From: Gammaproteobacteria bacterium
GTDB lineage: Bacteria; Gemmatimonadota; Gemmatimonadetes; Longimicrobiales; Gaopeijiaceae
Length of the DNA: 64,000 nucleotides
Reading direction: 5' to 3'
NCBI GenBank assembly: GCA_028821195.1
Contig: JAPPHB010000077.1
Span: 19,806-83,805 of the forward strand
This document shows, in pieces, positions 20,865 through 31,370 of the stretch; positions within the stretch are counted from its first letter, which is position 1, and every line of letters begins with the position of its first letter. The position numbers and the translations under genes are program-made. The notes beneath the pieces were generated by a model. The model saw only the letters and a list, made by a program, of their open reading frames with translations. It did no database searches and was not told where the DNA came from.

Positions 20865-22214
20865 CTACGACCTCTTCTTCACGGGTCTGACCACGCACCG
20901 ATAGCCTTCGGCGCTCAGCACCCGTATGGCTTCTCCCTCGGAGATGAACTCCGAGTCGGCGACGACATCCACCCGCTCGTCGCCGAACTGCCCGGTGCCG
21001 GCGGGACGCAGATCGGTGAGAGCCACGCCCTCGGACCCCACCAGATCCTCTCGCCGCTCTGCGGACTCGAAGCCGTGCTCGCGGTCGGTGGCATCCTGGA
21101 GCAGGAGGCCGGAGCGAGCGATGTGGCGGCTGCGCGGGAGCCGTCGCAGCAGGGCCCAGGAAGTCACCAGGATGATGACCAGGCTGAGCGAGACCACGGT
21201 GCTGGCCTGCGAGAAGTCGGCAGACGTTGGCAAACCGCTGAGCATGCTCATGAACACGCCGCCCACAATGGCGGCGATGCCGAGCACGCCGAGGATGCCG
21301 AACCCGGGAATCAGGAGGGCCTCCACCGCGAGCAGGCCGACGCCGCCTCCCACGAGGAGAAGGTCGGTCCAGGCGGCCAGCCCGACGATGACGTGCGAGC
21401 CGAAGTACGCCGACAGGCAGAGGACGCCGACCAGCCCCGGGGCGCCGAGCCCGGGGGTGCGGATTTCGATGATGATCCCCAGGAACCCCAGGGAGAGCAG
21501 GAACGGGGCGACGGTCGGGTGGGAGAGGAAGCGCACCAGGCGCTCGGACCAGTTGATCTCGTGCGTGCGGATGGGGGCCTGGGCTGCGCCCGCGACCTCG
21601 AGCACCGCGTCGAGGTCGTCGACCGCGCGCGCGTAGCCGATGGCGACGGCCTCCTCGGTCGTCAGCGTGAGCAGCTGCCCCTCCTCCACCACGCCGGGAA
21701 TGGCGATGGCTTCGTCGACCATGGCTTCGGCGACCGCCGGATCGAGTTCCGCGGCCTCGGCCAGCGCGCGCATCTCGCTCCGCATCGCCGAGACGATCTT
21801 CTCGCTGGCCCTCTCTCCGGAGCCGTCCACCGGGGTCGCGGCGCCGATCACCGATCCGGGACGCATGAGGATCCCGTCGGTGGCGAGGGAGATCAGCGCG
21901 CCGGCGGACAGGGCCCGGCGGTTGACGTACGCGTACACCGGAATGCCGGCGTCCGCGATGGCGTCGCCGATGCGTTCGGCGGCGTCCACGCGACCTCCGG
22001 GAGTGTCGATGTCCAGCACCAGCGCCACCGCCCCTTCCTCCTCCGCCTCGCGGATGGCCCGCTCGATGGACGGCGCCAGACCGAGTTCGATCACCCCGGT
22101 GACGGGCACGACCACCACCGGCGCGCCGTCCTGAGGGCCTTGCGGCGCCTCGTCGACGGCGAAGCCCAGACTCGCCCCGGCGGCGACGAAGATCCCGCCG
22201 GCCATGACACGCAT
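20865..22214 (-). CDS. nfeD: NfeD-family membrane serine protease
   Basis: A 449-residue long-form NfeD (ClpP-class membrane protease). After a signal sequence (about residues 1-20) comes a ClpP/crotonase-like protease domain with VALVLDIDTPGGRVDAAERI and the nucleophile serine in ALSAGALISLATDG; the general-base lysine is likely in ASEKIVSAMRSEM. Four or more membrane helices follow (about residues 230-345), and the C-terminus is the OB-fold NfeD domain (LVGSEGVALTDLRPAGTGQF). ATG at 22214 is chosen: GGTGA lies 8 nt upstream and a signal peptide begins there. NfeD proteases associate with flotillins and cleave stomatin-like proteins. Confidence 0.94.
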   Translation of the reverse strand: MRVMAGGIFVAAGASLGFAVDEAPQGPQDGAPVVVVPVTGVIELGLAPSIERAIREAEEEGAVALVLDIDTPGGRVDAAERIGDAIADAGIPVYAYVNRRALSAGALISLATDGILMRPGSVIGAATPVDGSGERASEKIVSAMRSEMRALAEAAELDPAVAEAMVDEAIAIPGVVEEGQLLTLTTEEAVAIGYARAVDDLDAVLEVAGAAQAPIRTHEINWSERLVRFLSHPTVAPFLLSLGFLGIIIEIRTPGLGAPGLVGVLCLSAYFGSHVIVGLAAWTDLLLVGGGVGLLAVEALLIPGFGILGVLGIAAIVGGVFMSMLSGLPTSADFSQASTVVSLSLVIILVTSWALLRRLPRSRHIARSGLLLQDATDREHGFESAERREDLVGSEGVALTDLRPAGTGQFGDERVDVVADSEFISEGEAIRVLSAEGYRCVVRPVKKRS

Positions 22215-22434
22215 TGACGTCTTCACCAGTGTCGGCCCTCCTCCGGTTGCTGGCCTGCGAATACTGCGCTTCTCCACGGTCTCCTGTAATTCCCCGGTGC
22301 CCGCGAGCCGTTCCGGAAAGCTAGCAGCCCGTGGACGAATCCGCGCGTGCACAGGGAGCGCCGGCACTTGCCCGCCGGACCCGGCTCCGGCATGGTGGCG
22401 GGTGTCGCGAATCCTTCTGCCGCCGATATCAGCC

Positions 22435-25400
22435 ATGCCCGCCATCGCCCGATCCGTCCGACGCCCGCTCACCGCTCTCGCGCTCCTGACGTGCGCGCTC
22501 CCCTTGCCGGCACGCGCCCAGGCCTCCGTCGCGGACGCCCTCTCAGACCTGACGCTACGGGAGATCGGCCCGGCGGTTGCGGGAGGCCGCATCGCCGACA
22601 TCGAAGTGAACCCCGTCGACCCGTCCGTGTGGTACGTCGCGGTGGGCTCAGGCGGTGTGTGGAAGACCACCAACGCCGGGGTCACCTGGACGCCCGTGTT
22701 CGACAACCAGCCGTCCTACTCCATCGGCGACCTGGCGCTCGACCCCGCCAACCCGGAGGTGGTGTGGGCAGGCACCGGCGAGAACGTAAGCGGGCGGCAC
22801 GTGGCGTGGGGTTCGGGGATCTACCGCAGCCGTGACGGAGGCGGCAGCTGGGAGCAGATGGGACTCGCGGACAGCGAGCATATCGGCAAGATCCTCATTC
22901 ACCCCGACGACGGGAACACCGTGCTGGTCGCCGCGGAGGGGCCGCTCTGGTCGGCCGGCGGCGAGCGCGGCGTCTACCGGACCACGGATGGCGGCAACAG
23001 TTGGCAGCAGGTCCTCGCCCTCGACGAACACACCGGCGTCACCGACATCGAGTTCGCTCCCGGCAACCCGGACGTGGTGTACGCCGCGGCCTTCCAGCGC
23101 CGGCGCCACGTGTGGGGCTACATGGCGGGCGGTCCGTCGTCGGGCATCCACAAGTCCACCGACGGGGGCGAGAGTTGGCGCGAGGTGACGCGCGGCCTTC
23201 CCTCCGGTGACATGGGCAAGATCGGGCTCGCGGTCACGCCCGCCGATCCGGACATCGTCTACGCGACCATCGAAGCGAACGACGAGGAGCGGGGTTTCTA
23301 CCGTTCCACCGACCAGGGCGAGAGCTGGGAGAAGCGCAACTCCTACATCTCCGGGGGCACCGGCCCGCACTACTACCAGGAAATCGAAGCCTCGCCGACC
23401 GACGCGGACCTGGTGATCCAGATGGACGTGTTCTACCAGATCACGCGCGATGGCGGAGCCACCTTCGCGACCCTGGGAGACGGCCGCCAGAAGCACTCAG
23501 ACAACCACGCCCTCTGGTTCGACCCGGAGGACACCCGGCACATGCTGGCGGGGACGGACGCCGGACTCTACGAGACCTTCGACGAGGGCGAGACCTGGCG
23601 CCATTTCCCCAACATGCCCATCTCGCAGTTCTACAAGGTGGCGGTCTCCAACCGCGAGCCCTTTTCCGAGATCCTGGGCGGGGCGCAGGACCTGGGGACG
23701 CTGTGGGGGCCATCGCGCACCACCACCGTCGAAGGCGTGCGCAACTCCGACTGGTATTTCCCGATGGGAGCCGACGGCTACGGGGTGCAGTTCGATCCCT
23801 CGGACCCGGACATCCTCTACCTGATGACGCAGGTGGGGAACCTGTACCGGGTCGATCGCCGGAGCGAAGAGGCCATTCAGATCCAGCCCCAGCCCGAAGT
23901 CGGGGATCCGCCCGAGCGCTGGAACTGGGATTCCCCGATTCTGGTGAGCCCGCACTCCACGAACCGCCTCTACTTCGCGTCGCAACGGGTCTGGAGAAGC
24001 GAGGACCGGGGCGACTCCTGGAATGCGATCAGCGGCGACCTGACCACCGACACCAATCGCTACGAGCTGCCCTTCATGGGCCGGGTGTGGGAACTCGACG
24101 CGCTCCATGACAACGGCGCGATGTCGATGTACGCCACCATCACTTCCATCAGCGAGAGCCCGGTCCGGGAGGATGCCCTGTACGTCGGCACCGACGACGG
24201 GCTGATCCACTTCAGTCCGGACGGGGGCGGCAACTGGAACCGGACCGCAGAGCTTCCGGGGCTCCCCGAGCGCTCTTTCATCAACGATGTCGAGGCCAGC
24301 CAGCACGATGCCGGGACGGTGTTCGCGGTCGCGGACGCGCACAAGATCGGCGACTTCGCGCCCTACATCTTCAGAAGCGACGACAACGGCGAGAGCTGGT
24401 CGTCCATCTCCGGGGATCTGGAGGACGGAACCATCGCGTGGGCGATCCAGCAGGACCACGAGAACGCCGACCTGCTCTTCCTCGGGGCGGAGTGGGGGCT
24501 CTACTTCTCTCCCAATGGGGGCGAGAACTGGCACCGCCTCCCGGGCGCGCCCACCATCTCCTTCCGGGACCTCAAGCTGCAGCGGCGGGACGGTGATGTC
24601 GTGGGCGCCACCTTCGGGCGGGGCTTCTATGTGCTGGACGACTATTCCCCGCTGCGCGAGATCGCGGGCGGGGCGCTGGCCGCGGAGGACGGCGCGGGCG
24701 TGTGGCCGGTGCGGGACGCGTGGTGGTACATCCCCAGCGTTCCCAACCAGGCGCCCGGGCGCCCGACGCTCGGGACCGACGCCTACTCGGCGCCCAACCC
24801 GCCCTTCGGGGCCACGCTCACCTACTTCCTCCCGGAGGTGCCTCCGACGGCCGAGGACCGGCGCGAGGAGGAGGAGCGCGCGATGCGCGGACTGGGCACC
24901 GACGTGCCCTTCCCCGGATACGAGACGCTGCGGGCCGAAGCCGCCGAGAGCGGACCGCGGGCGCTGGTGCGGGTATCGGACGCGAGCGGCGACCCGGTGC
25001 GCTGGGTCGAGGGTCCCGCACGTGCGGGGCTCCACCGCATCACCTGGGATCTGCGCAGACCGGCACCCAACCCCATCAACCTGACCACTCCGGCGTTCGT
25101 CCCGCCGTGGGCGTCCGCTCCGGCCGGGCCGCTGGCGCCTCCCGGCGAGTACTCGGCGCAACTGGTGCTCGTCACAGCCGACGGCGTGGAGGAGGTCGGC
25201 GGGGCGCAGAGCTTCCAGGTGAAGCCGGTGCCGCACGCGCCTCCGGGCACCGACTTTGTGGCTGTGGCGGCCTTTCAGCACCGCGTGAGCGAGCTGCAGC
25301 GGCGCGTCGGGGTGGCCGGCTCCGAACTCGGGCGCCAGTCGGAGCGGCTCGGCTACATGCGCGCCGCCCTGCTGCGCACGCCCGCCGCGGGGGCCGAGCT

Positions 25401-25725
25401 GTTCGGGCGCATCGACGAGGTCGAGCAGGCATTCGCCGGCATCCGCCTGCGGCTCCAGGGGGACCAGCTGCGCGGCTCCCTCAACGAGCCCAGCGTGCCG
25501 TCGGTCGCAAACCGGGTGGGCAACGTCGTGGGAGGTCACTGGCAGACCCGCCAGAACCCGACCGCGACCCAGCGGCGCAACATCGAGATCGCCGAGGGAA
25601 ACCTGGGCGCGGTCGAGCAGGACCTCGCTCGCATCATCGAGGGGGCGCTGGCCGAACTGGAGGAGGCGCTGGCCGCCGCGGGCGCTCCCTGGACGCCCGG
25701 GCGCTCGGTCGGTCCGTCGAACTGA
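22435..25725 (+). CDS. Large secreted VPS10/BNR-repeat propeller protein
   Basis: A 1096-residue exported protein. Signal peptide about residues 1-29 (ending ARAQA). Residues 40-780 consist of sortilin/BNR-like blades, each with Asp-box turns such as STDGGESW, SEDRGDSW, SPDGGGNW, SDDNGESW and SPNGGENW, giving probably a ten-bladed or double propeller. The last 300 residues differ: a beta-rich part with proline (EVPPTAEDRREEEERAMRGL), then a helical tail. Proteins of this type are numerous in Gemmatimonadota and Bacteroidota and are often labelled glycosyl hydrolase, but no sialidase catalytic residues are recognisable. Function unknown; surface binding or peptide/glycan recognition is plausible. 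Divergent from nfeD across 220 nt. Confidence 0.88.
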   Translation: MPAIARSVRRPLTALALLTCALPLPARAQASVADALSDLTLREIGPAVAGGRIADIEVNPVDPSVWYVAVGSGGVWKTTNAGVTWTPVFDNQPSYSIGDLALDPANPEVVWAGTGENVSGRHVAWGSGIYRSRDGGGSWEQMGLADSEHIGKILIHPDDGNTVLVAAEGPLWSAGGERGVYRTTDGGNSWQQVLALDEHTGVTDIEFAPGNPDVVYAAAFQRRRHVWGYMAGGPSSGIHKSTDGGESWREVTRGLPSGDMGKIGLAVTPADPDIVYATIEANDEERGFYRSTDQGESWEKRNSYISGGTGPHYYQEIEASPTDADLVIQMDVFYQITRDGGATFATLGDGRQKHSDNHALWFDPEDTRHMLAGTDAGLYETFDEGETWRHFPNMPISQFYKVAVSNREPFSEILGGAQDLGTLWGPSRTTTVEGVRNSDWYFPMGADGYGVQFDPSDPDILYLMTQVGNLYRVDRRSEEAIQIQPQPEVGDPPERWNWDSPILVSPHSTNRLYFASQRVWRSEDRGDSWNAISGDLTTDTNRYELPFMGRVWELDALHDNGAMSMYATITSISESPVREDALYVGTDDGLIHFSPDGGGNWNRTAELPGLPERSFINDVEASQHDAGTVFAVADAHKIGDFAPYIFRSDDNGESWSSISGDLEDGTIAWAIQQDHENADLLFLGAEWGLYFSPNGGENWHRLPGAPTISFRDLKLQRRDGDVVGATFGRGFYVLDDYSPLREIAGGALAAEDGAGVWPVRDAWWYIPSVPNQAPGRPTLGTDAYSAPNPPFGATLTYFLPEVPPTAEDRREEEERAMRGLGTDVPFPGYETLRAEAAESGPRALVRVSDASGDPVRWVEGPARAGLHRITWDLRRPAPNPINLTTPAFVPPWASAPAGPLAPPGEYSAQLVLVTADGVEEVGGAQSFQVKPVPHAPPGTDFVAVAAFQHRVSELQRRVGVAGSELGRQSERLGYMRAALLRTPAAGAELFGRIDEVEQAFAGIRLRLQGDQLRGSLNEPSVPSVANRVGNVVGGHWQTRQNPTATQRRNIEIAEGNLGAVEQDLARIIEGALAELEEALAAAGAPWTPGRSVGPSN

Positions 25726-25776
25726 CGGGTCCTCGAAGGCCGACAGGCTCCGAGCCCGGGATCCGACTCCCTTTTG

Positions 25777-25809
25777 CGGGTCCCAGCGGCGGACCCGTAG
25801 CACTATAAT
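25777..25809 (+). promoter_or_regulatory. Hairpin and TATAAT box before the beta-oxidation operon
   Basis: CGGGTCC (25777-25783) and GGACCCG (25791-25797) form a perfect 7-bp stem with a 7-nt loop. Seven bases later is TATAAT (25804-25809), a perfect -10 hexamer 51 nt ahead of the start at 25860. No convincing -35 is seen at 17 nt spacing. The hairpin may terminate the upstream gene or act as an operator overlapping the promoter. Confidence 0.4.
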
Positions 25810-25859
25810 TGTGCGCCGATTCGAGAAGCCAACGCAGCCATCATCACGGAGAAACCCGC

Positions 25860-26660
25860 ATGACCGACCAGACCCTGGTCCACTACGACGTCAAGGACGG
25901 CGTCTGCATCCTGACCCTCGACGATCCCCCGGCGAACACCTACACCTACCAGATGATGCAGCAGCTGGACGCCTGCATACTGCGGGCGCGCATGGACGAG
26001 GACGCGCACGTCATCGTGCTCACCGGCAAGGGCGAGAAGTTCTTCAGCGCCGGCGCGAGCATCGGGATGCTGAACGAGGTCACGCCGACCTTCAAGTACT
26101 TCTTCTGCCTGCACGCCAACGAGACCCTCAACCGTCTCGAGCACACCCCGAAGCTCACCATCGGCGCGCTCAACGGGCACACCGTGGGCGGCGGGCTCGA
26201 GATCGCGATGGCATGCGACCTGCGGGTCGCGCGCGCGGGCGGTTCCCGCATCGGGCTTCCCGAGATCAACCTGGGCGTGCTTCCCGGCACCGGCGGCACC
26301 CAGCGGCTCGCGCGGCTGGTCGGCAAGTCGCGCTCCATCGAGATGATGACCACGGGCCAGCTCTTCGGCTTCGCCGAGGCTCTCGACCACGGGATCATCA
26401 ATCGCGTGATCGAGGCCGAGTCGGGCGACGACTTCATGAACAAGGTCCTGGAATTCGCGGGGCAGTTCACCCCGCCGGCCAAGGCCTCCAAGGCGGTGGG
26501 CCTCATCAAGAGATCGGTCCAGACGGGTGCCGAGATCCCCTTCGAGACCGGCCTGGCCGTCGAGCGCGAACTCCAGCAGCAGCTCTTCCAGAGCGAGGAT
26601 GCCACGGAAGGGATCGCCGCCTACGTCGAGAAGCGCCGTGCCGCCTTCCAGGGCAAGTAG
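25860..26660 (+). CDS. Enoyl-CoA hydratase/isomerase family protein
   Basis: A 266-residue crotonase. The oxyanion-hole segments are KFFSAGASIGML and LNGHTVGGGLEIAMACDLRVA, and the glutamate-bearing block is LPEINLGVLPGTGGTQRLARLVG, so a hydratase or isomerase activity on an acyl-CoA is expected. The start ATG at 25860 has GGAG 7 nt upstream. It opens an eight-gene plus-strand run of CoA-linked and aldehyde-oxidising enzymes; only 4 nt separate it from the next gene. A second crotonase at 30241 suggests two distinct hydration or cleavage steps. The true substrate is unknown. Confidence 0.92.
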   Translation: MTDQTLVHYDVKDGVCILTLDDPPANTYTYQMMQQLDACILRARMDEDAHVIVLTGKGEKFFSAGASIGMLNEVTPTFKYFFCLHANETLNRLEHTPKLTIGALNGHTVGGGLEIAMACDLRVARAGGSRIGLPEINLGVLPGTGGTQRLARLVGKSRSIEMMTTGQLFGFAEALDHGIINRVIEAESGDDFMNKVLEFAGQFTPPAKASKAVGLIKRSVQTGAEIPFETGLAVERELQQQLFQSEDATEGIAAYVEKRRAAFQGK

Positions 26661-26664
26661 CGGG

Positions 26665-28122
26665 ATGAGCGACGTGCCCGCACGCGGTCTCTGGATCGAC
26701 AACGAGATGGTGCCCTCGGTATCGGGGGCCACCTTCGCGACCACCAATCCCGCGACCGGCGAGGTGCTCGCCGAGGTCGCGGAGGCGACCGCGGAGGATG
26801 TGGCGAGGGCGGTGGAGTCGGCGCATGCCGCGCTCGCGTCGAAGGCCTGGCGCCGCACCGACGCGCACAAGCGCTCGCGGCTGCTCTGGCGGCTGGCGGA
26901 CCTGATCGAGCGCGACGCCCAGTTGATCGCGGAGACGGAGACCCGCGACAACGGCAAGCCCATCTTTGAATCGCGCTACGTCGACGTGCCCAGCGTGGTG
27001 GAGAACTTCCGCTACTTCGCCGGGCTGGCCGACAAGATCCAGGGCGAAACCATCCCCGTGAAGGGACCGTTCCTGAACTACACCCTGCGCGAACCCGTGG
27101 GCGTGGTGGGGTGCATCGTGCCGTGGAACTTCCCGCTCTCGCTCGCGACCTGGAAGGTTGCCCCGGCGCTGGCGTGCGGGAACGCGGTGGTGCTGAAGCC
27201 GGCCATGGAGACGCCGCTTACGGCGCTGATGCTGGGCGAACTGGCGGCGGAGGCGGGCTTTCCGCCAGGCATTCTGAACGTCGTCCCGGGGCGCGGCACG
27301 CGGGCCGGAGCGGCGATGGTGCGCCATCCCGGTGTGGACGCCATCGCCTTCACGGGCTCGACCGAGGTCGGCAGGACCATCATGCGGGAGGCGGCGGAGA
27401 CGCTGAAGAAGGTCTCCCTCGAGTTGGGCGGCAAGTCGCCCAACATTGTTTTCGCGGACGCCGACCTGGGGAGCGCGGTGCGCGGCGCCAACACCGGCAT
27501 CTTCTACGGGAAGGGCGAGGTGTGCGCGGCGGGCTCGCGCATCCTGGTGCAGGAGGCCGTCTACGAGGAGTTTCTGGACGGGCTGGCGGCGCGCGCGGAC
27601 AAGATGACGGTCGGCGACCCGATGGGCCCGAAGACGCGCATGGGGGCGATCGTGAGCCGCAGGCAGCGGGACGTGGTGCTCGGATACATCGAGGCCGGCA
27701 AGGCCGACGGCGCCCGGCTGGTGACGGGGGGCGAGGCCGCCACCGTCAACGGCAAGGGCAACTTCGTGCAAGCGACCATCTTCGCGGACGTCACCCCCGA
27801 GATGCGCATCGCACAGGAGGAGATCTTCGGGCCGGTGGCGGCGGTGATTCCCTTCTCGGATACCGCCGACGCCATCGAGAAGGCCAACCAGACCATCTAC
27901 GGGCTGGCGGCCGGCATCTGGACCCGCGACGTGGGCCGGGCGCACCGCATCGCCCGGGAGATCCGCGCCGGCACCGTGTGGATCAACACCTACAACCAGT
28001 ACGACTCGGGGTCGCCTTTCGGCGGATACAAGCAGAGCGGCTTCGGTCGCGACCTCGGCTACCAGGCCGCGCTGGACAAGTACACCCAGGTGAAGAGCGT
28101 CTGGGTGGCGCTGGACGGATGA
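26665..28122 (+). CDS. NAD(P)-dependent aldehyde dehydrogenase
   Basis: A 485-residue single-domain ALDH of normal length. The cofactor region is VPWNFPLSLATWKVAPALACGN, the general base lies in LELGGKSPN and the nucleophile is Cys287 in GEVCAAGSR. The closest style is the betaine/phenylacetaldehyde/semialdehyde group, but substrate assignment is not reliable. In context, it would turn an aldehyde into an acid that is then activated to CoA and degraded by the neighbouring hydratase, dehydrogenase and thiolase. No acyl-CoA ligase is encoded in the cluster. Confidence 0.94.
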   Translation: MSDVPARGLWIDNEMVPSVSGATFATTNPATGEVLAEVAEATAEDVARAVESAHAALASKAWRRTDAHKRSRLLWRLADLIERDAQLIAETETRDNGKPIFESRYVDVPSVVENFRYFAGLADKIQGETIPVKGPFLNYTLREPVGVVGCIVPWNFPLSLATWKVAPALACGNAVVLKPAMETPLTALMLGELAAEAGFPPGILNVVPGRGTRAGAAMVRHPGVDAIAFTGSTEVGRTIMREAAETLKKVSLELGGKSPNIVFADADLGSAVRGANTGIFYGKGEVCAAGSRILVQEAVYEEFLDGLAARADKMTVGDPMGPKTRMGAIVSRRQRDVVLGYIEAGKADGARLVTGGEAATVNGKGNFVQATIFADVTPEMRIAQEEIFGPVAAVIPFSDTADAIEKANQTIYGLAAGIWTRDVGRAHRIAREIRAGTVWINTYNQYDSGSPFGGYKQSGFGRDLGYQAALDKYTQVKSVWVALDG

Positions 28123-28152
28123 GGGCGGCCGGACGATGAGGGTGCTGGACCA

Positions 28153-29349
<1,197 letters not shown>

Positions 29350-29356
29350 CCGGCCC

Positions 29357-30244
29357 GTGGACCGCCGGCTCGCCACGGCCAACCGGATCGACCGCGTCGC
29401 CGTCCTGGGCGCCGGGGTCATGGGCCACGGCATCGCCCAGGTGGCGGCCATGGCCGGGCACCGGGTCACCCTTCACGACCCCGACGCGGGGGCGGGCGAC
29501 CGCGGCCTCGCGCGCATCCGGGCCAACCTCGACAAGGGCGTATCCCTCGGAAAGGTGAGCGAAGAGAGCCGGACAGCCGCCCTCGACGGAATCGCGCCCG
29601 CCCGGTCGCTGGAGGCCGCCTGCGCGGAGGCCGACCTGGTCGTGGAGGCCGCGCCCGAGCGCATGGAGCTCAAGCGGAGCCTCTTCCGCGAGGTGGAAGC
29701 CGCGGCCCCCCCTTCGGCGCTGCTCGCCACCAACACCTCCTCCCTCAGCATCGACGCGATCGCGGAGGTGCTGGCCGACCCGGGCCGCTTCCTGGGGCTG
29801 CACTTCTTCAACCCGGTGCACCTGATGGCGCTGGTGGAGGTCGTGCGCGGCAGCCGCACCGGCGACGCCACCCTGGATGCCGGCGTCGCATTCGCGCGCG
29901 GGCTGGACAAGGAGCCCATCGTGGTCCGCGACGCCCCCGGCTTCGCGTCCTCGCGGCTCGGGGTGGCCCTGGGGCTGGAAGCCATGCGCATGGTGGAGGA
30001 GGGCGTGGCCGATCCCGCCGCGATCGACAAGGCCATGGAGCTGGGTTACCGCCACCCCATGGGTCCGCTCCGGCTCACCGACCTGGTGGGGCTCGACGTC
30101 CGGCTGGCCATCGCCGAGTATCTGCACGAGAAGCTGGGCGGCGAGCGCTACCGACCTCCCGCCATCTTGCGACGCATGGTGGAAGAGGGGAAGCTCGGGA
30201 GGAAGACAGGAGAAGGCTTCTACCGCTGGGAGGAGAAACGGTGA
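29357..30244 (+). CDS. 3-hydroxyacyl-CoA dehydrogenase
   Basis: A 295-residue short-type HAD (PaaH/HbdA-like). The NAD-binding Rossmann motif is VLGAGVMGHGIAQVAAMAGH, followed by the ETAPE-like VVEAAPERMELK and the catalytic His in GLHFFNPVHLM; the C-terminal domain starts near DAPGFASSR. The GTG start at 29357 is 8 nt after the thiolase stop. Its TGA overlaps the GTG of the next crotonase. It oxidises 3-hydroxyacyl-CoA to 3-oxoacyl-CoA ahead of the thiolase. Confidence 0.95.
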   Translation: MDRRLATANRIDRVAVLGAGVMGHGIAQVAAMAGHRVTLHDPDAGAGDRGLARIRANLDKGVSLGKVSEESRTAALDGIAPARSLEAACAEADLVVEAAPERMELKRSLFREVEAAAPPSALLATNTSSLSIDAIAEVLADPGRFLGLHFFNPVHLMALVEVVRGSRTGDATLDAGVAFARGLDKEPIVVRDAPGFASSRLGVALGLEAMRMVEEGVADPAAIDKAMELGYRHPMGPLRLTDLVGLDVRLAIAEYLHEKLGGERYRPPAILRRMVEEGKLGRKTGEGFYRWEEKR

Positions 30245-31098
30245 CGGCCAGGGGGACCGGCAACAGCCGGACGGACGCTGACGGCAAACGCGGGCCGGTC
30301 ACGGCCTCGGCGGGCGGACCGAGCTACGAGACCATCGTGGTCGAGCGCGACGGCTCCGTCGCCACCGTGCGCATCAACCGGCCCGACAAGCTGAACGCCC
30401 TCAACGCGGTGGTGCGGCGCGAGATCGCGCAGGCGGTGAGCCGGCTCGCCGATGACGACGCGGTGCGGGTCGCCATCCTGTGCGGGACCGGCGAGAAAGC
30501 CTTCGCGGCGGGCGCCGACGTCTCCGAGTTCGCGGGGCGCACCGCCGGCGAGCAGCGGGAGGTTTACCGGCGCCGGCGCGTGTACGACGCCGTTGCCGCC
30601 TTCCCGAAGCCCCTCATCGCCGCCATCCACGGCTTCTGCCTGGGGGGCGGGGTCGAGTTGGCGCTCGCCTGCGACGTCCGCGTGGCCGACCCGAGCGCCC
30701 GCTTCGGCCAGTTCGAGATTCGCCTGGGGCTGATTCCGGGGGCTGGCGGCACCCAGCGACTGGCGCGGCTGGTGGGGCCGGGACAGGCCGCCCGCATCGC
30801 CCTGAGCGGCGACGTGGTCGACGCCGCCGAGGCCCACCGCATCGGCCTGGTGGAGATCCTCGCCGGCGAGGGCGAGCACCTCGAGCGGGCCCGGAAACTG
30901 GCGGGACGCATGGCGCGCTGGAGCCCGTTCGCGCTCGGGCTGGCCAAGGAGTCGCTCCGGGCCGCAGCCGAGACCGCTTTGGCCGAGGGACTGGCGCTCG
31001 AAAAGGAGCTCTTCCTCGCCGCCTTCGCGAGCCACGACGGCCGCGAGGGCGTGCGTGCCTTCGTGGAGAAGCGCCGCCCGGAGTTCCGCGGACGATGA
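30241..31098 (+). CDS. Enoyl-CoA hydratase/isomerase (second crotonase)
   Basis: A 285-residue crotonase with an extra, charged N-terminus of about 25 residues. The conserved blocks are NRPDKLNALNAVV, EKAFAAGADVSEFAG, FCLGGGVELALACDVRVAD and the glutamates of QFEIRLGLIPGAGGTQRLARLVG. It is PaaF/short-chain enoyl-CoA hydratase-like. GTG at 30241 overlaps the upstream stop (GTGA); a downstream start may trim the N-terminal tail. Its stop overlaps the DUF3311 gene start by 4 nt. Confidence 0.93.
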   Translation: MTARGTGNSRTDADGKRGPVTASAGGPSYETIVVERDGSVATVRINRPDKLNALNAVVRREIAQAVSRLADDDAVRVAILCGTGEKAFAAGADVSEFAGRTAGEQREVYRRRRVYDAVAAFPKPLIAAIHGFCLGGGVELALACDVRVADPSARFGQFEIRLGLIPGAGGTQRLARLVGPGQAARIALSGDVVDAAEAHRIGLVEILAGEGEHLERARKLAGRMARWSPFALGLAKESLRAAAETALAEGLALEKELFLAAFASHDGREGVRAFVEKRRPEFRGR

Positions 31099-31370
31099 AC
31101 CGGGTGAGGCTGGTGCGCGCCGCGACCACGATCTACTTCGTGCTCTTCCTGTTCTTCGTCACATGGCCGGGCTTCGTCCCCTTCAACCGTCCTCTGCCGC
31201 TGGTGCTGGGCCTCCCATTCAACATGGCCGCGATCGGGCTCTGGGTGGGGTTCGGGGCGGTGGTGCTCTTCGTGCTGGACCGCTCGGAGGAACGGAACCG
31301 CTCTGGCGGGCCGACGGGGGACGCACGAGGCCGGCCGGGACGGGACTCGCGGGCCGGAGGTGCCGGGTAG
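31095..31370 (+). CDS. DUF3311-type small membrane protein, symporter partner
   Basis: A 91-residue protein with two predicted membrane helices (about residues 10-30 and 36-60: TTIYFVLFLFFVTWPGFVPF and LVLGLPFNMAAIGLWVGFGAVVLFVL), and a hydrophilic tail. Length and order fit DUF3311 proteins, which are encoded immediately before sodium:solute symporters and are thought to be an accessory subunit. Its TAG is directly followed by the symporter ATG, and the start overlaps the crotonase stop (ATGA). Confidence 0.85.
   Translation: MNRVRLVRAATTIYFVLFLFFVTWPGFVPFNRPLPLVLGLPFNMAAIGLWVGFGAVVLFVLDRSEERNRSGGPTGDARGRPGRDSRAGGAG

Noticed and set aside
25774..25809. Complete sigma-70 promoter with a TTGCGG -35 and the TATAAT -10
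   Set aside because: The spacing between the two hexamers is 24 nt, outside the usual 16-18, so only the -10 box is kept.
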